This document shows positions 1 through 7,562 of a stretch of DNA of 22,130 nucleotides, piece by piece. Origin of the DNA: Chrysophaeum taylorii (Eukaryota; Sar; Pelagophyceae; Pelagomonadales; Pelagomonadaceae). Location: positions 1 to 22,130 of the forward strand of contig JAQMWT010000613.1 of assembly GCA_029834535.1 (NCBI GenBank), given 5' to 3'. Below the pieces are notes generated by a model. That model saw only the letters and a list, made by a program, of their open reading frames with translations, was not told the origin of the DNA and did not search any database. Position numbers and translations under genes: made by a program. Every line of letters begins with the position of its first letter. Position 1 is the stretch's first letter.

Positions 1-281
1 GAGTTGCGATCTCCTATCCGCTCGTCCTGCTGGCAGCGGTAGCCCGGTTGCGCGTCGGCGAGCACCGATCGCGCGTCGTCACTTCCGACGACTACGTATC
101 CGGCCGTGGGGGGGGAAAATTTTCCACGGCATGGGTCCTTCTTGAATTCCATTTGTCGGCGCTCTTGATCAGGGCGCGCACGGCTTGTCCGGGTAGACGG
201 GCTTCGGACCGTGTTGAGAATGCAAGATGCACAGTTCGCTGCGACCGATATAGTCGCTCGAATCTCATATCCCCCACCACC
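1..281 (-). other. internal remnant of a truncated gypsy copy, no gene seen
   Basis: This stretch lies on the internal side of the first LTR. Read on the minus strand it would be the untranslated leader and start of the body of a gypsy-like element whose remainder is outside the window or lost. Only its last bases (257-279) resemble the corresponding bases next to the LTR at 10655. The rest shows no recognisable protein in either strand. There is a run of eight G at about 109-116. Confidence 0.4.
257..279 (-). promoter_or_regulatory. primer-binding site of the left gypsy remnant
   Basis: On the minus strand this begins TGGTGGGGG two bases after the LTR end, as a tRNA primer-binding site should. 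Its complement ends in CCACCA and contains CTCGAAT, a T-loop-like string. The same arrangement, slightly diverged, sits at 10629-10652. I cannot name the primer tRNA. Confidence 0.55.
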
Positions 282-591
282 TGTGGCGTAAGGAGAATTT
301 TGGGGCTACCTGGCGTGCCTTCGAATCCTGGCTCGCCGCTCGCGTCCGTGCCCTTGGTGGAGTCACTGGACGAGGATGGCCGTTCTCCCACACAACCACA
401 AACACTTCCGTGCCTGGTCCTCCACTATGAGGAATCGGCTGTTGCTTTATGATTAAGAACACTCGAATCACAGAAATCAGGGAAGATGATGTCACATAGA
501 AAACGGACATCATCAGAACGGAGTAGGGTGCCCCTGATAAGGGGGGCCCTAGAAGAGGGGTAAGCCTTAGGAGGCGGGAGTTGCCGCCACA
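282..591 (-). repeat. gypsy-family LTR (copy 1)
   Basis: A 310-bp repeat bounded by TGTGGCG and CGCCACA, matching the two LTRs at 6593 and 10655 along its whole length with more differences than those two have from each other. The orientation follows the gypsy element, which reads on the minus strand, so this is a 5' LTR followed leftwards by its primer-binding site. The flanking five bases (CCACC and ACCCC) do not match, as expected when only one end is a true insertion junction. Confidence 0.85.
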
Positions 592-675
592 ACCCCCCAA
601 ATCCTCGTTCACCGTCATACTATGACATCAACGACAGTCCTAAGACCAAGGCACCACCACTCACCCCCACTACTC
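592..675 (+). pseudogene. gag fragment (copy A) next to LTR copy 1
   Basis: Immediately right of the LTR the plus strand encodes a proline-rich string, PNPRSPSYYDINDSPKTKAP, that matches PNPRSPSYYDVHDSPKPKAT of the fuller gag at about 12990-13050. The LTR therefore sits in a gag copy of the methyltransferase-bearing retroelement family. Similarity fades near 675. No N-terminal part of this gag copy is present to the left, where the sequence is gypsy-internal. Confidence 0.7.
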
Positions 676-718
676 TTACCAGTCAGGGGGGGATACTCGC
701 AATCGTACACAACATCTT

Positions 719-743
719 TGACGTCAGCATATATATATATATA
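719..743 (+). promoter_or_regulatory. possible promoter: TGACGTCA followed by (AT)n
   Basis: A perfect TGACGTCA palindrome (the CRE/ATF consensus for bZIP factors) at 719-726 is followed two bases later by a run of alternating AT at 729-743 that contains TATATA. It lies about 100-220 bp upstream of the first plausible coding region on the plus strand. Position and spacing suit a core promoter, but both motifs are short and the AT run may be only a microsatellite. Confidence 0.3.
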
Positions 744-831
744 GCGAATCCAATACAAAAGAGGCGATGGCGGCGCCAGCTGCCAGGAGGCCCCATCCTC
801 CTTCTTAGCTTGCCCAAGCCAGTCACCGGGC

Positions 832-3018
832 TTGGGATCGACCTCGGCTAGGGCTCTGTCAACTTTGGGCAAGCTAGGGCGGAGGGAGCGCTCATCGCCT
901 GGCCGTCAGGCCGTTCGCCGTCCAGCGGCCCCGGAATGGCTGCGATGGAGGCGGATGATGACGGATGGGCGGGCCTTTGGGGAGTGCGTAAACGACCCGG
1001 GCGAGCCTGGCTCAGCTCCGAAGGTCGACCTCGACGCCTTGGACGTCAGCGACGTCGTGGATCGCATCTGGCGCCTCGCCCCAGGGGTCGTTGGCTCACC
1101 ATCGACGACGACTTCTACGGGCCGCACTTCACCGTGGCCCACTTCATTGGCGTCTCTGTTGACGAGATGGCGCGCGTCTGCGAAGAGCATGCCCTGGCTT
1201 CGGCTTTCCGTTTCCCGTCCATCTAAGCGCGACCAGCGCGGGCTTTTTCACCGTCCGCCGGTGGACCTGCAGCGAACCGTCCCGCCTCCCGAAATCGATG
1301 CCAAAATTCAGGGCAAGGAGTACGCCACCGCGTCCGAAGCCAAGCGGGCGAGCGAGACACTTCGAAACCAGCTGAGGAGGGTGAAATGGCTCCTCATCGA
1401 CCCCGACGTGCATCGCCCGGACTTCAGCCCCGGCGACCAGATTCCGAAAGCAACCACCAGTGATCCTGTCGAAGAGCTTCGCTGGGCCCACCTCAACGAC
1501 GAGGAGCGGGCCGCCGTCAATGCTGCCGTCTTGGACACTGCCTACGGTCGCCTCGCGCCGCCCGAGGGCTGGCCAATCGACTCGGAAACGACGATGGAGG
1601 AGCCGCGCCCACGGCGGCCGCTGCCGCCGCCGCTGCCTGTCGTCGACGTCACGCCGCAGTCGCAGCCGCAGCAGCACGGCGAGCCCAGATCCCCAGTACA
1701 GCGCGCTCGTAGACGTGGCCGCGAGAGCCAGAAGGGTTCGTCGCCATTCCGGCCCACGGGCAGGGCTCGGCAGGACGACGATTCGGATGACGACAGTGAC
1801 GCCGGCGACGACGGCGACGTGGCCATGTACCCGCACATGGCTGAGGGCGCTGTCACGCTGGCTGCCTATTTGCAGCGCCAGCTGCGTGTGGTCATCGCCG
1901 AGAGGACCGCGCGCATCGACGCGATGCAGACAGCCATCACTGACCTTGAGAAGAAGGTCTGCGAGCTGGCCGAGGCGATGACCGGCTTGCTGCGCGAGCG
2001 CGACGAGCGACTCGACACAACCGCACTCACTGAGCGCGCGAAGCAGCTAGCCGTCGACATCAGCGCCCTCAAGAAGGAGGCCGAACGGCGCGTTGTGCTC
2101 GTAGAGCTGTACAAGGCGCTTGGCGAGAGCAAGAAGAATGGCCGCAAGGACCGCATGCTTTAGCGGGATCTCGGCTACGTCAACATGCAGGCCGACGCCC
2201 AGGACAGATCCGACTTCCAGTCCTTTGTCCGCTCGCTAGTTGCCGTCGAGTTGCCAACGCTCAGACTCGCGCTGGCCCGGCGGTACGATGAGATGAAAGG
2301 CCGGAAGAGCGGGCGCCGCGGCGTCGCTGCCTACGTCCGCGACGACAGCAAGCTGGAGCTGTTGAACATCAAGGAGGGCCTGAACCTCAAGTACACGGCC
2401 GCGCCCACCGTGATGGCCCTCCTTTCTCAGCTGACTCGAGCGCCCAAGTGGCACAGCGAGCTGAGGCACGAAGAAAATGCCCACAAAAAGGGCTGGGCCT
2501 TCTACGACTCGCACCGCGCCGAGTATCTGCGTGGCGACGAACTGGCTGGCTTTGTCGACCATCGGCGCAAGAAGCACGACGCCCAGCTCGCATATTTCGC
2601 CGAAACCTTCGCCAACGCCTTTTCCAATGGCGCCGTGGCGGTACACACCAAGGTGCTGCTCTACTTGGGCTTCTCAAACGCGCAGCACGGCCTCTCGCAA
2701 TCGAGTCAGCTTCACGACTCCTTCTTCGGCCGCAGCGCCTCCTATGACACTCACTAGTTCCACAAGACCATCGCCGACCTGTACCTGGCCAATTTCCCGG
2801 CCCTCCTTCGGCGAACGATCGAGTCGACGCCCTACAATACCCGCGGCGCACGTCGCACCGCGGAGCAGGCGGCGCACATCTCCCGAGCCATCATCTCCTA
2901 TATCGACAACAACGTCCATCTGCACGGCACGGAGCGCAAGCTCCGTGCGCGGACAGGCGAAAACAAAAACCCAAACTACCGGCAAAGCGCAACAGAGACA
3001 GGTCTCATATGTGGCTGA
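832..3018 (+). pseudogene. broken gene of unknown function with coiled coil
   Basis: One coding region interrupted several times. The main frame is open from about 832 (first ATG 955) and continues across TAG at 2161-2163 and TAG at 2755-2757 to TGA at 3016-3018, with protein-like sequence on both sides of each TAG. Between about 1085 and 1215 the coding signal moves to another frame (TIDDDFYGPHFTVAHFIG) and returns, implying two compensating indels. In order: a globular start, a proline- and arginine-rich linker (about 1600-1760), an acidic SDDDSDAGDDGD patch, a predicted coiled coil (about 1900-2130), then a helical C-terminal part rich in H, W and Y. I recognise no family. GC-rich and surrounded by transposon debris, so it may be an accessory gene of a DNA transposon. 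Function cannot be assigned. Confidence 0.5.
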
Positions 3019-3645
3019 GAGGTTTAGAATGGCGGATTTAATAGGCACTTGAAGTTTTGAGTTAGTGTGTCTTTAAATGTCGACTGCTAAGAGGGGGGTG
3101 TGTGTGGGGGGCATGACGGATGTGGGTGGGTTTGTGGGGTAGGAGGGATGTGCCTGACGGGCGGATATAAGTACGCGGGACCTAGTCGGGGTCATCGCCG
3201 AGTCGTGGGGCAGGCGAAGAGAGGACGGGCCCCGCCCGTAGGTCGTACGCATGCTGCCGCCGGACGTATGTGCGACGAAGGGTGACGTCCTGCTGGGATC
3301 GGGCGGCCTGGGTGGGGTTCCCCGAGGCGGCGACATGGGTGAGGGCGGTGAGGGCACAGCGAGCCCGGCCTAATGCGTTGGCGATCCCCTACTCACGGTA
3401 GATGCGGCGAGTTTGGGCCGCCTTTGCCTCTGTGAAGTTGGCACAGCCGCTTGCCACCCAGGTTCGCGCAGCGATGCGCTCTGTTTAGTGTGTCAGTCAT
3501 GACGGGCTAGGGTAGGCGCATCTTCTGGCGCTTGAGCGGCGCCAAAACTCGACTTTGGAGCCGAGTTACGAGCTCGAGACGGTCGCGCCATCGTTTTGAG
3601 TGGAATTGACAAAAGTTATCACGCCCCGACCCCCGACGCGCTATT
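3019..3645. other. intergenic, G-rich patch, no gene seen
   Basis: No reading frame here looks like protein. From 3092 to 3142 the plus strand carries repeated runs of three to six G separated by one to about twelve bases, a pattern able to form a G-quadruplex. The remainder is unremarkable GC-rich sequence leading into the transposase fragment. Confidence 0.4.
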
Positions 3646-4635
3646 ATGGGGGATTTTAACAGGGGTGCCGAGAGTGGAGATGGCGGCTCAGAGGAGGTTA
3701 CGGCTGGCTCCAGCGATGTTGAGCGGCCCAGCGAACGTCCTTTCTCCTGCGTGCCGCATCCCTTCATCCGGATCCTGGTGCAGTTCATGGATAACTGCAC
3801 CGGCACGAACAAATCTCAATACTGCTTCGGCGCTTTGGCCCTGGAGCTGCTGACCCAGAGAGTTGCAGATGCACACTTCATCCACTTCATGATCCCGGGT
3901 CACACCAAGTTCGAGTGCGACGTCACTGCCCAAAAGACGGCCGGGGCCTTCAACCGCCAGGACGTCTTCAACCACGGGATGTTGAACGAGGCGTTCTCTC
4001 AGTACGTGACAGCTCGCGCCTATGACGCTGCAGAATTAAAACTCTACAAGGAGGCCTCGGGCGAGCTCTTCGAGGCCGTGGGCGACATCACCAAGTTTCG
4101 CACCTTCATCTTCCTTGCCGACGACGGCCAGGTGTCGGATGACCCAGAGTTTGTCGCCGACCCGCCGGTGGATTGGCCGACGACCGAACGCAGACCGGAC
4201 TTCACATCGGCCTCTGTCAGGAAAGCGGCGAACAATCTCGCGCATCGGTATCGAAAGAAGGTCATGCGCCGTGCCCTGATGCGGCGGGGCTATCGCGGCA
4301 TCGGCGACGGGACCTGCCTCTACGGCCCCGCCGGCACCGAGCCTGCTTCCCGCGGCTGCTGGGTCCGCCTCTTCAAGCGTCCCAAGGAGGACAGCGCCGT
4401 CTGCGTCGAGCAGGAAACATACCGCAAGCTGGAAGCTCGCTCCCCCGGGAAGATTGAAGCGGCCATCGGCATGATCAAGACTTGCGAAGAAGACCCCAGT
4501 GCCATCAGCCACCACAAGCCTTAACACGGCAATAAGCTCAAGCAGATCATCGACTCGTTTCACTACTATACTTCGGTTGAGCGAATCCCCCCTGGCATCG
4601 CAGTTCGTGGACGATGTAGTGGTGGGTTCTTGTGA
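3646..4635 (+). pseudogene. C-terminal half of a DDE-type transposase-like protein
   Basis: The frame carries LVQFMDNCTGTNKSQYC, then FIHFMIPGHTKFECD. The spaced pair DNC..xNK and GHTxxxxD is the signature of the RNase H-fold domain I know from DUF7869-type proteins (usual form DNCxGQNKN ... GHTHxxxD), thought to derive from transposases. Here Q is replaced by T in the first motif. The N-terminal part of such proteins is absent upstream. An in-frame TAA at 4522-4524 is followed by more protein-like sequence (HGNKLKQIIDSFHYYTSVER) up to about 4590, then TGA at 4633. ATG at 3646 is simply the first in-frame ATG. Truncation and the internal stop make it a pseudogene. The family call is moderately sure; activity is not supported. 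Confidence 0.6.
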
Positions 4636-5313
4636 GAAAGTCTGGCGAGACGCCGAAGGCGCAGAGGCAGGACTGGTTGACCACGTAGTTGCCGAAGGCG
4701 TCGAAGGCGGAGCTGTGTGACAAGCACGCTCGAAGCCGCGCGTAGTTGTAGCGAGTAGGCCGCTTGCGCTGTGCTTTCTCCTTGGCCGACCGCAAAGCCG
4801 ACGCGCACTGCTCGGTGATGGGCTGAAGGTAGGGCTCGCACTGGGCGCACGCGGTCACCTCGAGTGCGGCGGGCGGCGGCCCGAGCGGGGCGGGCGACGC
4901 AGATGACCCGTTCGTCTGAGACGGAAGAGAAGACGTCGAGCTCCGGCTACCCTTCCTGCGCCTGGAGGTTCCAGTCGAGCGAGCATCTGCTGTGCCAGGT
5001 CCGACCATCCCGATCGTCTTCGACCCGATCGTCTTCGACCCGCGACGAGCAACACCACAGATAACGCTCTCCGTGTGAGTGCTGGTAGCATCTGCTCCTT
5101 GTCGCTTGCGCGGACGTGGACCCCGCGCCCCACGTTCTCCGCCTCGTCCGCGTCGTCATCGACCTCGGACTCCTCGTCATCGACGGCCGGGGCCTGCTCC
5201 AACGCCAGCAGGCAGAGATCCAGCTGCTTCTCCTGGCCTGCCCTTACCCTGATCGCCGACTGCGGTTGCGATGGAGGACGGTGCCTCATGAATCCTGAGC
5301 CTTGCGAAGGCAT
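4560..5313 (-). pseudogene. N-terminal piece of a transposase-like protein, inverted
   Basis: On the minus strand an acidic N-terminal region (EESEVDDDADEAENVGRGVH) is followed, after a frame change near 5000-5040, by a piece with CEPYLQPITEQCASALR and then ARLRACLSHSSAFDAFGNYV and SCLCAFGVSPDFLTR. The last part resembles the short cysteine-containing helical region (G..VC..aF...lgis...l.r) that precedes the DDE domain in DUF7869-type transposase-like proteins. It stops about where the oppositely oriented C-terminal piece stops (about 4560-4590). The two may be halves of one gene separated by an inversion of 3.6-4.6 kb. A 15-bp tandem duplication lies within it. Confidence 0.4.
5009..5038. 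repeat. 15-bp tandem duplication
   Basis: The unit CCCGATCGTCTTCGA occurs twice head to tail at 5009-5023 and 5024-5038. It keeps frame in the minus-strand coding region (the repeated peptide is RRSG-like). Confidence 0.9.
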
Positions 5314-5640
5314 CCGCCCTCCCGGCGTAGGTTGGCACCTATTCGCCTCCCGGGCGGGCCGGTTGGCAGCCGGAACGTTCGCAGTGGGACGGGGTATGGC
5401 CGGGGGGCGAATACGGAAGGTTATCGACGAGTTGGTTGTCAGTCACATCGCGGGTCTCCTCGTCGCATGGCGACAAGCTTGATGGTCACTCTCCGCCGAC
5501 CGACCTTTCGGCGCTCCTCGTCTACAGGCCCGTGATTCCGGGCTGGCTCCTGTCGGTCCGGCCTGGCTCCCATGCTCGGGAGAGGTCTGAAGTTAGTTAG
5601 TTAGCTCCTGGCCTGCCGTTAGCAGTCGGTCCATTCGGTT
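5314..5640. other. intergenic, nothing recognised
   Basis: GC-rich sequence with short frames that do not look like protein. A small TTAG run (GTTAGTTAGTTAG) occurs near 5593-5605. No RNA gene or repeat unit shared with the rest of the window was seen. Confidence 0.4.
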
Positions 5641-5945
5641 GTGCAAGTCCAGGTCGGCCAACTGCCGCCGCCGGACCGCCATCTGCTCCTAACGACGGCA
5701 CCAACGGCGGAACCCAAAGCGACTGATCCGAGCGGAAATAAACGACCCGCCCAAATCGCTTTTTGGTCGAATTTCTCGAAAGTAGGCCATATGGCTTACT
5801 TAGACTTTTATTTCCGCTCAGCCACATATCCGTCTTAGCCGAAAATAACCTCCCCCTCCCGACGGAGTGGCCTGACCGCGACCCTGACAAGCCCACTTTT
5901 TACGCCAACCCCCCTTTCGACGAGTCTTACATCATCAACTTTTAG
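5641..5945 (+). pseudogene. possible NPPF-motif methyltransferase fragment
   Basis: Coding signal appears in two successive frames. The first holds AFWSNFSKVGHMAYLDFYF (about 5755-5815); the second holds EWPDRDPDKPTFYANPPFDE (about 5865-5925), ending at a TAG at 5944-5946. (N/D)PP(F/Y/W) is motif IV of amino-methyltransferases, which act on adenine or cytosine exocyclic amines. The order, an aromatic-rich stretch followed by a D-rich loop and a beta strand ending in ANPPF then an acidic helix, resembles PCIF1-type (cap m6Am) methyltransferases, whose motif is also ANPPF. A single motif in a broken frame is weak evidence; it could be an unrelated decayed protein. Confidence 0.35.
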
Positions 5946-5950
5946 GCTAG

Positions 5951-6388
5951 ATGGGGCGGCAACATCGTCCCTCGCGCCGGGAAGAGCTGATACGCGGACA
6001 TCGGTGTCTTTACCGCGCGGACATCCCCACCTACCCCCATACCCACCGCCTTCACAACCACGTCTGGGTCCCGACCATAGGAGCCTACAGCTCGAGTCTC
6101 GCCGACTACGTCGACAAGTTCCTGGTCCGATACAGGGACTGGTATCCAGATATCCTCAGCGATAAGATGCACTGGATCCATTGCGCCGACACCGAGTACT
6201 GGCTTCACAACCTCCGTGTCTTGGAAATGCAGCGCGACCCCCTTCCGCCGCGCCAAGGCGAACCCCCTCGTCCTGCCCCGCCCTCATCCGATGTTGCCGA
6301 CGCAGAAGGTGACGACGACGAGGCTTTCCGTCTCCATCCCGTGCCGAGAGAGGCATTGTACGTTCAGAGTGCCAGAGTGGCAAGTTGA
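5951..6388 (+). pseudogene. hypothetical protein fragment downstream of the NPPF fragment
   Basis: A 145-residue frame with protein-like character in its middle (YVDKFLVRYRDWYPDILSDK, then MHWIHCADTEYWLHNLRVLE) followed by a proline-rich tail. I do not recognise a family. It follows within a few bases of the NPPF-containing frame but in a different frame, so it may be the C-terminal part of the same decayed gene. It ends just before the gag copy B begins (about 6470), so its 3' end may be cut by that junction. Confidence 0.3.
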
Positions 6389-6592
6389 GGTGTGACGCGA
6401 CAGTCACATACTAGAGATTAACTGTATGCGGGTTTTAGCGTTAGGTGGGCGTTCTCCCCGCTGATTGGTAAGAGCACTAAGCAAAAGCAACACCCCCCGA
6501 AGCCTAATCCTCGTGTTCCTCCTGTCACTACTGACAAACGAGAACACCCGCACCTCCGCAAGGTCACTTTCCCCACTCATACTCATCCTCCT
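6389..6592 (+). pseudogene. gag copy B, left part, split by the gypsy insertion
   Basis: From about 6470 the sequence aligns with the fuller gag at about 13035-13165: the strings PPVTTDKREHPHLRKVTF here and PPVTPDKREHPHLRKVTF there are nearly identical in protein but differ at several third positions. It stops at the gypsy LTR and resumes at 10969. The first 80 bases (6389-6469) are unassigned. Confidence 0.75.
6588..6592. repeat. target-site duplication, left
   Basis: CTCCT directly left of the gypsy element, identical to the five bases right of it. A 5-bp duplication is the usual product of LTR-retrotransposon integrases. Confidence 0.85.
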
Positions 6593-6907
6593 TGTGGCGT
6601 AAGGAGAATTTAGGCCTACCTGGCGTGCCTTCGAATCCTGGCTCGCCGCTCGCGTCCGTGCCCTTGATGGAGTCACTTGACGAGGATGGCCGTTCTCCCG
6701 CCACACAACCACAAACAACTTCCGTGCCTGGTCCTCACAACTTGAGGATCGGCTGTTGCTTTATGATTAAGAACACTTGAATCACAGAAATCAGGGAAGA
6801 TGATGTCATAGAGAAAACTGACATCATCAGAACGGAGTAGGGTGCCCCTGATAAGGGGGGGGGGCTAGAAGAGGGGTAAGCCTTAGGAGGCGGGAGTTGC
6901 CGCCACA
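6593..6907 (-). repeat. 3' LTR of the gypsy element
   Basis: A 315-bp direct copy of 10655-10968 with 7-bp inverted ends TGTGGCG/CGCCACA. It contains an exact 10-bp inverted repeat (GATGATGTCA at 6799-6808, TGACATCATC at 6819-6828) with TGACATCA, a variant CRE/ATF site, in each arm, and a short CCCCT-GATA-AGGGG hairpin near 6845. On the element's strand CATAAA occurs, a possible weak polyadenylation signal. Confidence 0.92.
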
Positions 6908-6918
6908 GGACTCCCCTG
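6908..6918 (-). promoter_or_regulatory. polypurine tract of the gypsy element
   Basis: On the minus strand CAGGGGAGTCC directly precedes the 3' LTR start TGTGGCG. A purine run of this type primes plus-strand DNA synthesis in LTR retroelements. It is short and ends in two pyrimidines, so the exact border is uncertain. Confidence 0.6.
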
Positions 6919-6947
6919 GTAAGAATTCGAGCTGCCCCAGCGAGGTA

Positions 6948-7562
6948 CTAGCGCGAGGAGCGCGGCTTCGCCTTACGAGCATCTCGTGAACGAATCTTCT
7001 GGTAAACGCGGGTGATGACCGGTTCAGGAACTCGGCCACTGCGTAAAGTAAACTTGGGGATCAACACATCAATCTCGTGCGGAGCGAAATCCGTGACACA
7101 AGGAGTTGTGTTGGAGGAAATTCTGGACTTGTCGGTGAAACTTCGACCTTCAACGTCCTTGAACTCGGGCTCGAGCTTGCGGTGCGAAAGGTGAGAGGTC
7201 GGCCTGAAATAAGCGGCATCATCGTTCGGACCCAAATCGGAGTAGAAATGTAGAGCAACACGATCATCATTCTGGTAATCGTAAGGCTCGTAAACTTCAG
7301 CAACATAAATCTTCTTGCGCCAATCAGAGCGCTTCCGGTCAGGAATCCGGAAAACAACAAAATTACCGTGCTGATAATCATCACGGAAGGTTTCTTCGGG
7401 TTTGCGGATGGTTTGATCGACGATCGGAGGTACCATCACAGGCGTGATCTGACTAACACGAACACGTCGCTCTTCGGGCGGAGAGTCGAGAGGCTCAATC
7501 CTATAGGTGACCGGGGAAAGGCGTTCCTTGATAATAAACGGGCCGCGCCATTCCGCGCCATT
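6948..7562 (-). pseudogene. gypsy pol, C-terminal part after integrase core
   Basis: This continues the integrase protein in another frame. The fragment starts with the SH3-like integrase C-terminal strand WRGPFIIKERLSPVTYRIE, usual after the catalytic core in gypsy elements, and then adds about 150 residues beyond it: GNFVVFRIPDRKRSDWRKKI, YVAEVYEPYDYQNDDRVALH, FYSDLGPNDDAAYFRPTSHL. That extra part has the look of a small beta-barrel reader or DNA-binding module, but it lacks the chromodomain pattern and I cannot name it. The frame is separated from the upstream part by a 10-bp tandem duplication at 7543-7562. It ends with TAG at about 6948, just before the polypurine tract. Confidence 0.75.

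Noticed and set aside
257..281. tRNA-like 3' end beside the LTR
   Set aside because: Only the last 24 bases match a tRNA form and the T stem has no pairing partner; it is a primer-binding site, not a tRNA gene.
1144..1836. Long open frame on the minus strand opposite the 832-3018 gene
   Set aside because: Arginine/leucine-rich product with no domain; an antisense shadow of GC-rich coding sequence.
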